64,000 bases of DNA, from NCBI GenBank assembly GCA_000827265.1, contig KN834755.1:644063-708062 (forward strand), in the 5' to 3' direction. The notes beneath the pieces are model-generated. The model ran no database searches. It was not told the DNA's origin and worked only from the letters and a program-made list of their open reading frames with translations. The DNA comes from Collybiopsis luxurians FD-317 M1 (lineage: Eukaryota; Basidiomycota; Agaricomycetes; Agaricales; Omphalotaceae). Of this stretch, positions 45,328-56,307 are shown in pieces (position 1 is the stretch's first letter; every line of letters starts with the position of its first letter). Position numbers and translations under genes: made by a program.

Positions 45328-46267
45328 ATCATCAGGAAAAGTACCTTAAGCCCAGGTAAATACAGGAAGCCTGAGGGTGCCCAGGAAAATGGCCAAATCC
45401 TAGGAACCCTCAGGCACTCTCAGGTACTCCAAGTTGCTTAAGTTGCTTAGGCTTCCCAGGTTTTGGGCCAATTCTTAGGCTCCCTGGAAGATGTTTGAAA
45501 ATAACCTGAGAGTCCCTGAGGGCTTCCTGGAGCTCCCTGAGGCTCCCTGAGGCTCCCAGGAGCAGAAATATTCTAAATGCTACAAATTATGCAAAGTTAC
45601 ATTGCAAATATACAGTTATGCATTATTCTTGGGTAAATGTACAACCAGAACATTTATTTGGTGAGAATTATGCAGAGGTTTTCACTTTTTTATGAGTCAC
45701 ATGATGAGATCACTGTGAACTCTCTACAATCAAAAAAATTTTCCCATAGTCCAAACATGCACAATATTATTATAACTTATTGTATATACACTATGTACAT
45801 ATGTATAGGGTTTGTACTACACAAATATACTGTGCTCGAGTATGTAAAGTCAATACAGAGCTTACATTAGTATAATAAACTGTACTTAAAGTATAATAAC
45901 TAACTAGTAAAACTGAAGTAAAGGTAACAATAAACCATTACAGCTATATAATAAAATACAATACTACAGTACATTCAAAGCAATACAAGAGTAGGATATA
46001 CAGAGTAGAGTAAAAGAACAAATGAAAGTATATTTGATTATTTCACATTTATATATTGAAGCCTTAGGACACCTGAAAGATCCCCAGGGATCTTCAGGGC
46101 AGCCTCAGGGATCCCCAGGGACTCTCAGGCTCCACAGAATTTGGGGGTGTCCCTTGGCATCCTGGGCAGCTCATGTAGCTCAGGACTCCTGAGAAGCCTT
46201 AAACTGCCTGAGGACAACCCATAACAACCTGTATGTGCCTGGGCTATAGGGCATTTTTCCTGATGAT
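45328..46267. mobile_element. Inverted-repeat element with CCTGAGG-rich arms (~940 bp)
   Basis: The left arm begins CATCATCAGGAAAAGTACCT...AGCCCAGGTAAATACAGG and the right arm, inverted, CATCATCAGGAAAAATGCCC...AGCCCAGGCACATACAGG. Both arms (~230 bp) are packed with CCTGAGG / CTCAGG / CCCAGG words, and the ~490-bp centre is AT-rich and noncoding. Confidence 0.65.
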
Positions 46268-47870
46268 GCATGTATGTCTTGTCAATGTAGTATAATATAT
46301 CTTCTTTCTTGTTCCAATTCAGTACTGAGTCCACTGGATTTATACTTTGTCTTCAGTGCCCACTGATTCATTTATTTATTGGGAAGGTATGCTCATTAGG
46401 CATCCTTTGAATGATATGATGCTCAATAATGCTGCACAGATGCCACCCAATGCCAACACAGACTCCTGGAAAGGAAACCCCAATCCCGCCATATACCATA
46501 TTCTGGAATAATTGAACAAATCAATTGAGTGAGCCCGCACCTGTAAATTCATATGACATTGACAAGGACAATACAAACTGTTCAATACCCATGCCCAATC
46601 CAATGGTATTTCCAATCCTGAACCAAATGCCTGGAAAGGAAAGTGACCCAATCTTGCTGCTTACATGCCCATATGCCAATGCTTCTGAATACAGCTGCAT
46701 ACCCAATGAGCAAAAATCAATTTCATGCTATATCTCAAGTAATATTACATAATTGTCAATGCCCTTTTTGGCCAAAATAAGTGCTGCAAGATTCACTATT
46801 TATCAAAACATTTTACAGCCTCAATAGTAATTATTTAACACTGGAAAAAAATAGGAAAAATTCTGGGAAAGATTTAATACATTACTAGGCCTTTTACAGC
46901 AGATACACTGGAGGTGAGTTCTTGGACTGTTTTGCTCTTGACATTTCACTCTTCACTCACCATAAACTGATTTCGGCCATGATGGGACACTTGGATGAGG
47001 ATCTCTGCCTTATTTTCCATCTGGAACTTTATTCTCTTGCTGCTGCAGAATTTTGGACACCTTATGATCCAGCACATTCTTCCCTCAATCTGTTCACACT
47101 TTCTGCATACATCACCAAGGTTGATGAAGATTTTGGCAGCATAGTTCATTACCCCAATTCTATGGGAGATAACTGAAGACTCAATATCTGAGGGGGCTAT
47201 GTCATGGGACTGACTACATGATAAGATATCTTTGTCTTCATTTAGTTATAATACACAAACCAACTAGAACATTCTTTTACTTTCTTAATGTTTCTTCCTT
47301 TTTCTGTATATTTCCTTTAGTTATATCAAATAGCATAAATATTAAAATGTGTACAGTAACAATACCTTTACTTACAACAAATTACAGTTCATTTAAGTTT
47401 ACTACTTGTGTGAACTTATGTGTAATCAAGTGATCAATGCGAGAGCTCATCTTTGATCTCTACTTCAACAACATCTGATGTGTAAGCTCATTTTCTCAAA
47501 GGTAATTCAAGTATTCAAAGGTAAACTTCTATTAAATTTTTAACCAGAGTGTATTACTGAATCCCGAAGCTATCCAGTTTTATTACTTCCCCTTTATGAG
47601 TAATAATATGTATTGCCAACTTCGGCCATCTTGTCATGTTAAATAGTTAAATGAATGACAGCTAAAACTATGGGTAAATACCCCATATGAACAATATACT
47701 TGTCTGACATTGTCTTGGTCATTCTCGAGCAGTCCTGACCATTCCGGCACCATGAGCATAGAAGCCTGCACGCTGTCACTAATCCGTTCTCGTGCAATTC
47801 TAGTCTGATACACATGGCAAAACATGAAGTCCCTTTGACTTGGCTAATATAGAACTAAACTGAGGGATTC
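46268..47870. other. Noncoding / decayed sequence up to the HMG unit
   Basis: The part up to ~47.5 kb is CpG-poor with short broken frames; CpG frequency rises after that. No gene supported. Confidence 0.4.
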
Positions 47871-47959
47871 TAGAATCATGAGGGGTGACGAGCAACACAA
47901 CCGTTACAGTACTGCATAATATCTATCTATCTACCTATTGAACTGTGGGATATATACCA

Positions 47960-49311
47960 TTATGCGAAGAAGTGACTGCTGTTAGTCAGGGTCGTAGAGG
48001 CCTGGCTGTATGCCTGAGAGGAATAGCCATTTTCCCAAGTGGTATTGTAATCCAACTGCCAGTTGATGCTCTTAGACGATGCATGCTGCACCAGGGTGTC
48101 GTTGCCAGAGACCACAGTAGGCATTCTGGCAACGTGAATATGACCCACTCCAGTTGTGTGGAAATTGTGACACAGCATGCCTGGATCACCATGACAGCCA
48201 TTCCAGATTGCAGAACCCGGAGATGGAGAATGAATGTCTAAAGAGGGTTGACAATGATGAGCATCTCCAACCCAGGTTACATTTTGGTCTTGCTGATTCA
48301 CGAACACACCAGCATTGTGGTAGGTGGGTTGGAAATCTACAAAGTTCGTCGACCGGTTATGGTTTGGATAGATTTCTTCAAGTTCTCCAATAGTGCTGCT
48401 CCGCGCGTGCAGGCCATTCAGCGGCGAAGAATGATAGAATCCCTACAAAATAGATTTTTGAAAAAAAAAAAGGGAAAAATTTTTGTACTTAGTTCAGATG
48501 AAAACAATGGGAAAATTAGTTTGTGTACCTCGTAAGTAGATTCTGAGTCAACTTCAGTAGAAAATGAGAGAGCATAAGAATCAGATTCAACGAATGCTTC
48601 AATACTATCAGCCGTTCGTTGGTCTTCCAAGCGAGGAAAAAACGAATTAAATACAAACGGCGCTGTGGGTGATATGTTTTCTTCGGCGAAGGCGTCCTCT
48701 GTAGGTATATCTGGGACAGAGTTTGCGGATTCTGGTTCCACTTGAACGGCATTTGGAGGAAACGCGGGAATCTTATCGGTGAGCATGAGCTGAGGATGAG
48801 CAGCACAGTCATCGAAAGGGAAGAATGTCAGAGCCAGAAACCCTGGGGCCGGATGAGCTTGAGCTCCCAACTGACTCCCCGCGTGCTGTAAAGTCTCCTT
48901 AACCTTTAGCCTCTTCCTCGGCTTTTTCGTGCTATTCGCGTCACGTTTCCGAGGTTGGTATCTATACCCAGGATACCTCGCCTGGTGAACCATCTTGGCC
49001 CTTTCTGCGGCGACTTCATACACCATCCTCTCTTCGTCTGAAAGAGATTTCCACTTGTCAGATGCAATACTTGAAAAGTTTCCCTTGATCAACTTCGGGT
49101 CCTGCCGTTGAAGCTGATAAAGGAGTTCACGCCGGAAGATGAAGAAGCTGTTCAAGGGGCGTTTAACATGCACAGAGCCCGCGGAAGAACGAGAATAAGC
49201 TGGCTTCGCATTAGCCATTTTAGTGACGCAGGTGGAAGGATGAATGGTGAAGGTAAAAGTGGGTAGGTAAAGTCGAGGTTGAAGCTTCTCATAACCAACA
49301 AAAGTCTTCAT
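47960..49311 (-). CDS. HMG-box transcription factor (MATA_HMG type), copy 1
   Basis: Two exons on the minus strand: 48529-49311 and 47960-48442, 86-nt intron, 421 aa. The HMG box starts at HVKRPLNSFFIFRRELL (about residues 48-115) and runs through KLIKGNFSSIASDKWKSLSD and YEVAAERAKMVHQARYPGYR to the basic tail YQPRKRDANSTKKPRKRLK. HMG boxes bind the DNA minor groove and bend it; fungal MATA_HMG proteins regulate mating and development. No linked homeodomain or pheromone-receptor genes are visible, so this is not evidence for a mating locus. The C-terminal exon (QQDQNVTWVGDAHH, GHIHVARMPT, GYSSQAYSQASTTL) is not a known domain. Start chosen at MKTFVGYEK because the copy keeps it; MANAKPAYS at 49218 is a shorter alternative. 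Confidence 0.8.
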
Positions 49312-49398
49312 ATTACTATGGAATCAGTGGGCACAATCGGAGTCAGTGGGATCGAAAGATGACACATTTACTTCTATTCGGAAGGACCTGATACACTG

Positions 49399-49580
49399 AT
49401 GGACAGGAAAGAGCTCCGGAAAGCTTTCGACATCAATGTCTGGGGCAACTTTGATATGGCCACAAAATTTGTTCAACAATCAACCAAAACCGCAGCCAAG
49501 CGCCCTCTTTACCTCGTTCACGTTTCTACCGCTGTAATTCACATGTATCCCACACCCACCCAAACCGCTTACTGCTATTT
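49399..49580 (+). pseudogene. Short-chain dehydrogenase (SDR) fragment
   Basis: The frame encodes KAFDINVWGNFDMATKFVQQ followed by KRPLYLVHVSTAVIHMYPTP and TQTAY. This matches the middle of an SDR Rossmann enzyme (N-V-G region, the VS strand before the catalytic Ser, and the Tyr of YxxxK), but the nucleotide-binding start and the Lys are missing. It lies between the HMG gene and its upstream flank, and is absent from copy 2, so it was inserted or lost after duplication. Confidence 0.55.
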
Positions 49581-49679
49581 TGACGTAAACGAGCAAAACG
49601 TTTCTCTGGTGTTAGTGATACCTTCGATACTACACTCTGGCAAACTGCCATTTTTCCGAGACACTGGCTAAGAGACAGC

Positions 49680-50990
49680 AATTCAGTTGTTACATCAGTG
49701 TTTTCCGATGCTTGAAACGGCTTCTAATCTCTCCTTTTTGGTGACCATGACACTTCGGCGATGATATTCCATTCCTTCAAGTACCTGTCTACACCTGACT
49801 GGAATCACACAGTAACATCTGTCTATCTATCTATCTATAGTGCTATACCAATTCTACCTGGTATCCATACAGGTGCTTTTTGAAAAAAAAAATATTGTTT
49901 GACCGCCCTCGTGTTAAAGCATATGGTAACGAGTAGATCATCTAAAACCAACGTTGCGCGAGTGTGTGATGATACCGGTGCTTTAAGACAAGACCCCTAT
50001 TACCTGAATGAAATGATGATATCATTGTTCGAAGATTCTTGATTAGTGTTCTTTCTTGCCCCAGCAGTTCAAATTCGGGATTCACTCATTGGATTGACAG
50101 CTCTAATGTGTTCAATTTGCCCTGAATTCATGAAAACCTCCATGAGCATATGCTTGAACTTTTTCAGTTCCAAGTTCTCTATATTGTCACTCGTCCTAGC
50201 CTAGACTAATTGAACAAGTGTGGTCAGTCACCATCAGCCCGATTCAAAGAGAGGGTAACTTGAACGTGTGTTGCGAGGGTGCCGGATGATTACCTCTGAT
50301 CTTAACTCGTGTGTCATCACTGCAATCGACATTGAATAAAGGTTAATATCAATATTTACTACTCATTACATTGTATATAGTTTCAGTAAATGGTTGCTTG
50401 TAGCTAAGTAATACAGGAGCGGCTTCGCAGGTCAGTTGTCAGCTTGTTCCCCATCCGCCATGAATACCCTAAAGACAATGATGCCGGTGTCCCATCGGAG
50501 TTTTGATCTTGGACCATGCCGCGTAGTACTTTCTTCGAGAATATCAAGGTTGTCTCTGCTGTAAATTCTGAGTCTCACTCGAATTCTTGATTTGTTTGGT
50601 TCTTGGGCCCATCTTTCTCTTTTCCTTTGCTTTCTCTGAATCTATGATGTGCATTATGTAGATCGCAGATTATTCCAACTACAACAGATGAATGGTCATT
50701 CGTTCTGAGAAGTACAAATCACTGGGATTTACTCAACTCCAATTCCTGGCCTTAACTGTATGCAAATGGACTGCGAATTGAGTCACGATGACTGGGGCCT
50801 GTCTTCAAATTCGAACAATCTCACAATCTCCCCTGTTGCATTGTGTCCTCCAGCAGTTTCTTTTTTTGTTATTCAAGAGTGGCTAGTCGTGAGGTCGGAA
50901 AATATCATATACATACCGGCCTCAACACTCCTTGCAATTACTATTAAGTGCTATGCAAGGACATCTAATGTCAATGTGCACTGCACGGTT
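49680..50990. other. Upstream flank of the HMG unit, no gene
   Basis: Noncoding sequence that matches 60130-61420 in copy 2 with indels. It carries CTATCTAT microsatellite runs (near 49828). No supportable frame. Confidence 0.5.
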
Positions 50991-50999
50991 GACGATCAG

Positions 51000-51215
51000 G
51001 GAACCTCTCGAAGACTTAATTTCAGTTGGTTCAATTACGGTTTCCATCCCAAGTACTGGTTCGCTCACTAGCGTCGATGGTCTTGGATCAAAGTGTTCTT
51101 CTGGATCGGGTCGGTAGTGTTCCACCTACTGTCGGTGGATCAAAAGGTAATGGAACGCTTGGTGACAAGGATAGCAAGGATGAAGATTGCCGTAGCGTTG
51201 ACGGGATTTCGTTAC
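51000..51215 (+). pseudogene. 3' fragment of the Ser/Gly-rich secreted-protein gene
   Basis: Matches about the last 65 codons of 56308-57465 (ISVGSITVSIPSTG, then VDGLGSKCSSGSG) with frameshifts and a stop. Only the 3' part is present. Confidence 0.65.
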
Positions 51216-51899
51216 GATTATCTTATGAACATATCTCCAATGAAGATGTATTACTCTAGTTTGTTTTTCGTTCTGGGGTTTCATTATAAACAGAGGGTTG
51301 TCTTGGAGTCTTTTGCAACTGTTTTAGGCGAAGAGAAAGTTAGTAGATATATTAAGAATTGAAACAATCAATGCCTCGGCGGGACGCGTTCGCGTTTGGG
51401 ACGTGATTGTGTTGGCGTACGTGAACGAACATCGAAGGAGCATTCTTCCCGTCGACATCGATATCTGTTCCATGCCAGCAACATGCGGGCCTGACTAGCT
51501 ATGTTTATGTGTCTTACCGTGAAATATCGCACGACTCCCTTTTGCTGAATAAATTGCTTGTTTCTAGTATCGATATGTCTGACTCGTGCTCCTACTACGG
51601 AATTTCCCGTAGGGGAAAGCTTTAAATTGGTGACAAGCAGAATGACGGTCCCGCTTTGAGTTCGCAGCTGGCATCGAATCGGCTGAATAGTTACAGGAAT
51701 CTGGATGTCCCGGGGTTTCCGGTGTAGTGCTTTCCTTCCACAATATAGTAGGGCAAGTGTAAAATTTAGTAAGACCTTTATTAATAAATACTATTTGTAT
51801 ACCTTTTCGCTCAGGCTTTTTTTTTTTCCGAGAGGGATGGATCGTGATTTGCTCATGCGACATACCTCAACTCTACCTTACTAAGATCCTTGGCGCTGC

Positions 51900-52360
51900 C
51901 TGCGGCAACAATCTCCGACTCCACGAAGTGCAAAGCGGAATAATTGATTTCACGAAGCCAGAAGGCCTCATTATCAAACAAGTTATTTCTGAATGGTAAC
52001 GAATAGAGCGACATTGCTCTGGTTCAAACCATGCCGGTGTCTGGCCCGTGAATCTGATAGGTTCATTACATGAACATGTGATTTGTTGTTATTTGGGTAT
52101 CAGGTAGTATCTCAAGTACAACCTACGAATCAAATAAAAAATGGGGATAAAAACTAGGGATGGAGAGGAAAGGACAGTGTCCGCGTTGTCAATTAACAAT
52201 CAACTGTCCGCTGGAGTGATACAAAACACTTGCGACAAAAATAAAGTTTGATTTCTGAGCATTCAGTATTAACAGAATGGATACCCCGAGGTTCGAGCAG
52301 CAATCCGTCCATAGAGGGATGATATGTGGGCAAGAATAAACAAATCATTTACACAGAGTT
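51900..52360. other. Intergenic, nothing recognised
   Basis: No motif, repeat or plausible frame seen between the end of the HMG unit and the next minus-strand coding remnant. Confidence 0.4.
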
Positions 52361-52407
52361 TCAAGTGGGGGAGAATGTGATAACTTGAAGGGGTGAAAAG
52401 ATCCACT

Positions 52408-53206
52408 TCAATGATGGTCTTCGGACCTGCAGCGACAGCAGACATTCAACAGAACATACTGAACAGCGTTTTGATAGGCAGCCAACCATTCCAAAACAAA
52501 TTTTTCCGGGATGGGCTGGGGCCAGGAATTGGAGCCGTGTTCCTTGCATGCGGGAGATCCTGTCAACCTTGAGCTTGTCATATTTTTGACAGCGGGAAGC
52601 ATTAGAGGATGAGAAAAAGGTCGGGTCGGAACAAAACGTGACAATGGTAGACGCTAGGAATTCAGTTACGAATGCAGGACACCCTCGGAAATAAAGGATG
52701 TCTATTGTGACAAAAACATCATTGTCCAGAGAGGGGGCAATGATTGATAAATATAAAGGAAGATGTTAAATAAAGACCTATTAGAGAACAATGAGTTAAG
52801 CAGATTAAAAACTGGAAATCATGAAATATACATTTTGCAATTGGGGAGCGAGCATCAACAGATGCCAGCAATCCCTTGCCAAAGAGGGGATGGCCAACAT
52901 ATTGCAAAACACTGAGACTGTTTTTATGACAAAAGGAAAACAACCGTTCCATCTCGGAGATATCTTCCTCAGTAGCTTGGTCTATCCCATTATTCAATAG
53001 GTACATGAAATCAAGAGTCGACATGTCCTGAAAACCATGATCATTCCTTTCAGAAGGAAAGGATTGAAACAAGGCAGATGCAAAATGTCTGCAAATAGAA
53101 TCTGCGTAAAGGAGGGGGGGGGGAAATAGTTATTGACGATGAGACGATGACCGAATCTAACTGCATCCACAGTCATCCAAAATAGCTCTTGTATAAAGTG
53201 AGGCAC
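52408..53206 (-). pseudogene. Unrecognised spliced gene or decayed gene
   Basis: Minus-strand exons can be joined in frame: WANVPHFIQELFWMTVDAVR + F, a ~50-nt intron (GTCATC...ACGCAG), then DSICRHFASALFQSFPSE... through LNNGIDQATEEDISEMERLF and VGHPLFGKGLLASVDARSPI. A further stretch SWPQPIPEKFVLEWLAAYQN near 52.41-52.55 kb looks like its end, ending in CCRCRSEDHH. I found no good ATG in frame at the 5' end and no clean junction to the last part, so it is probably broken. The family is unknown to me. Confidence 0.4.
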
Positions 53207-53655
53207 ATTTGCCCAATGGTGTTGACAGTGTTAGTTTTAGTGGTCCAAGTGGGGAGGGAAGGCGGAGATCTCAACATGTTAATATTTAATTTTCTCAACT
53301 CAATTTTTGCAATGCCGCGCATGCAGGTGTACACCATGAAGGAACAGTATCAATAATACTATCAAATGATAACAGAGGCTCATCTTTGAAGCGAAGATTC
53401 AAGGGCAAAGGTCCAACCCAAACGCGTAAGTCGGGGAGCAGACGGAAAAGACGAGTTTTGCGAAAATTTCTTTTTCGAGAGATGGATGAGAGGAAAGAAG
53501 ATTAGATAAAGGCGAGGGAAAATATTTCCTATGGTCTCGAAATTGAGTATCCTGCCTGCACAAACTTTACAGGTTATCAATCTTATCTCGACCATATCAG
53601 GCTTATCTACCATAGCACATAAATATGAACTTGGAATTTTTTTTCGACATCCTCA
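53207..53655. other. Intergenic, nothing recognised
   Basis: No supportable gene; short overlapping frames only. Confidence 0.4.
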
Positions 53656-53752
53656 ACCCCGAACCCTAACCATGGGGGCTCCGCCCCCAAACCCCTGTCC
53701 TAACCGCTAACCAACCCTAACCAAACCCTAACCAACCTAACCCAACCTCCCG
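53656..53752. repeat. Degenerate telomere-like CCCTAA tract with GC hairpin
   Basis: Irregular AACCCTAACC words (AACCAACCCTAACCAAACCC) follow a perfect GC hairpin GGGGGCTCCGCCCCC. The words are too irregular and too short for an active telomere. Confidence 0.65.
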
Positions 53753-54299
53753 AGCGCTTATCGTTATCAGTGCGAGAGCTTACATAAACTTTGTGCGGGC
53801 AGGGTTTTCCTCGAAATTTGGGCTGATAATGGCAAGAGGCAGTTCAGAATCAGATCGGGGATACAACAAGACTCGCGTAGAAAGACCCCCCCTTCCTGAT
53901 ACGTTCGCTGCTTCTGGCGCTTAACTCATTTCTTGTCAACCATTTTCGTAACTGGATGCAACTTCACCGAAATGCGGTGTTGCCACGTGAGTCTGGGTAA
54001 CCCCCACTTGGATAATGGCCGATCACCGCAAACACAGCCCTCCCTTCGGTGGGGACTGTGAGAGTGCGGAGTACAGCCATGGAGCGATAGTTGTCTCTGC
54101 CTATCTGTTTCTCCATATCTACTTGCTTCCGGGTTCATCATGATCGTCGTTTGCATTGGTGTGATGTACAATCGAGCGATATTGCTTGCATACCCACCCA
54201 TCCGGCGGACGGTGTTTCACTATCACATAGCTGAAAAGGATGTCGCTTAGTACTCCCGCCAACTGCATTCCTTAAACCTATCTCGAAGCTCATGGTGAT
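53753..54299. other. Unassigned stretch, no gene called
   Basis: A minus-strand frame at 53926-54201 and a GC-rich block with possible local stems (GCCCTCCCTTCGGTGGGG, near 54040) are visible. I could match neither to a known protein nor to a known RNA. Confidence 0.3.
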
Positions 54300-54442
54300 G
54301 CGAAGGATATTGAACTTCGGCGTATACTACAGTTGATAAATTACTAATAACCAGTCGTCACTCATGAAGAAATAAAAACTCGTGAAGGAAAGATAGGGTG
54401 TATGCTGATCTGATTCGAGCCAACGGCCAACATATCCGTCAC

Positions 54443-55578
54443 CTACTGCTTGGCCGGGACAAAGAAAAGGTTCTACAAACCGCGAGGGTCAGTGATGAAC
54501 GAAAAATAGCCATTGAGTTACGCGATGGCAGTAAGGGTGTATGGTAGAAGGGGGAATAGGAAGGAAAGAAAGACTTACCACACCCTTTTCACCGGCATGA
54601 ACCTTGTCATCGACGAGTAGTTCTGGGTATGGGAAGAGAATGATTAGCGGAAATCGTCGAAGACGGGAAGAATGAATCGAAAACCAGCAGGACGGAGTGT
54701 ATCAAGGAGGGGATCATCTCCCATCGCAGACACTTACGGTTGTCAGATCCGACACCAATCGTAACAGGAAGCCCGTTTGCAATCCCAGAAAGCATGATCT
54801 CATCCGTTCCGATGATGTAGTGCATCTGGAAGAAAAGGTCACGATACAGAGGGGGAATTGAAACACGTCGAATCTTACCTCTATACCTTGAGCGCTCCCT
54901 GCCCCTCCGAAGCACTTGCTATTGGTTCCGTCAGAACCGCCAATTCCGAAGAGTCCGGTCTGGAGAACACAAGGACAATCAAGAAAACGCGATGAGTTTG
55001 AACGAATACAACGGACCGTCGTGCGAAGGGAAGCTTCGTTCGTGGTCTCATCGATGTGGATATTGACTGCAAGAGCATCAGAGAGAGCGGTAGGAGATAC
55101 TAGTGCTGCGCATCCGTCTTCATCGTTAAAGTTACCGACGTATCCGAGAATGTTGCCGTCCGTTAAGGAACGGAGTTGGATAAAACCTCCCTGGTCGCCC
55201 GAGTTGGCACTAACAAACGAGGGATAAACGATGCCTCGGACAGAAAAACGGGTAAAACGTACAACGAGAACGATTTAACAAATGAACCAGAAGGTTGTGC
55301 GCGATGAGCGAGTTGTTCTGCATTGGGCGAGAGTTAGCAGATCCAAGTAAAATGAAGTCAATTGAATACTTGCGATGATGGCGACGTTTTGGGGCTTTCA
55401 AAGGAAGTCCTCTAGCGAGACGCAAAGCGTTGGTTAAACTGCGAGAAGCTTGCTGTGGAACTGGCGTGGGTCGAACTGGGGTCGGTTCGGTTGTAGAAAG
55501 TGAGCGTGCCGAGACAAAGGCGAGTAGATAGGTGAAGAGCGTGAAGAACGTAAATTTGGAGGTGTTCGTGAAGAGCAT
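54443..55578 (-). CDS. Secreted protein with LTNAxR...GLP leader motif, short form
   Basis: Seven exons on the minus strand: 55370-55578, 55288-55317, 55017-55209, 54879-54959, 54738-54825, 54579-54622, 54443-54472. Introns are 52-115 nt, all phases consistent, 224 aa. Signal peptide MLFTNTSKFTFFTLFTYLLA..., motif LTNALRLARGLPLKAPKRR at 48-66. The domain that follows reads GGFIQLRSLTDGNILGYVGN, ALSDALAVNIHID, TGLFGIGGSDGTNSKCFGG, MHYIIGTDEIMLSGIANGLP and ends GVNLFFVPAKQ. Shared with the gene at 28109: leader motif, an opening (I/V)R..TDG..LGY stretch and the same number of exons. Divergent from the gene at 56308 with ~730 bp between starts, so they may share a promoter. Function unknown; extracellular location inferred. 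Confidence 0.75.
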
Positions 55579-56179
55579 CGTAAAAAGTACTAGGAATGAA
55601 CGAGTGACGACGTAACAAAAGAATGGAAGGTGGAGAAGCCCCGAGTTCAATGTGGTGGTGGTAGAAGGTTGAGAGTAGACTTGACGATGACATGCATTTT
55701 AGATTTTTTATACATGCTGCGCCGGGTGTAATTGACGTCATTTTTATAAATTCCGTCGAGGTCAAAGCGGTAAAAACATATCTTTTTATGGAAAAACTTA
55801 CTTCTGGCTTAAAATAACGCTTAGAAATTTACTAGAGGCTTCTGAAAAGCTCGTCGAGAGCCAGACACACCATAGGCGAAGGTGGTTTGAAGGCCCAGAC
55901 CGTCAATGACGCGTAGCGACGTCATGGGATCGAACCTCGTAGAATCTGACGGAACGATTTCTTTCCTTCAGAAAGGCTCAAAAACGCTAGTAGGGCATTT
56001 AAAAAGCCAAAAAGTCTCGTATATTCGTAGCTATCTAGCATCTTGCTCATTTCATGAAACTCTCAGTTTTTTTCGCTCGAAAATCCCCAAATTTTTCATC
56101 CAAAAACGACGGAAAACACTCGCCATCACAAAGTTTAGTCGTATTTTGGACCTTCTGCCGACGAGCCGGTCCTGGAGGG

Positions 56180-56186
56180 TATATAA
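56180..56186 (+). promoter_or_regulatory. TATA box of the Ser/Gly-rich gene
   Basis: TATATAA 122 bp before the ATG at 56308, in a GC-containing context (GGAGGGTATATAACCC). Confidence 0.45.
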
Positions 56187-56307
56187 CCCAGCGACTTTCG
56201 AGTACAGTTCCCCAGCACCCCAGTTGCATCTCTACCTCTTACCATTACCATCTCTAGACTTTTTATAGTCGCTTACACTCGTTACTTCTATACACTCTCT
56301 ATTCACC

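Larger units (their letters stand above)
37471..47500. other. CpG-depleted transposon graveyard
   Basis: Roughly 10 kb with almost no CG dinucleotides (for example two in 42001-42600) and abundant TG/CA, broken frames and several inverted-repeat elements. The sharp change near 47.5 kb, where CpG returns, and near 37 kb mark the edges. This is what long-term cytosine methylation or RIP-like mutation of repeats leaves behind. No intact gene was found inside. Confidence 0.7.
47880..51900. repeat. Segmental duplication, HMG-box unit copy 1
   Basis: Collinear with 58610-62355: HMG gene on the minus strand, a divergent upstream flank, a fragment of the Ser/Gly-rich gene near 51.0-51.2 kb, then about 600 bp of matching noncoding sequence. 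Copy 1 carries a short-chain dehydrogenase fragment that copy 2 lacks. Confidence 0.8.

Noticed and set aside
47960..49311. Mating-type locus
   Set aside because: HMG-box genes alone do not mark a basidiomycete mating locus; no homeodomain pair, pheromone receptor or pheromone precursor is visible.
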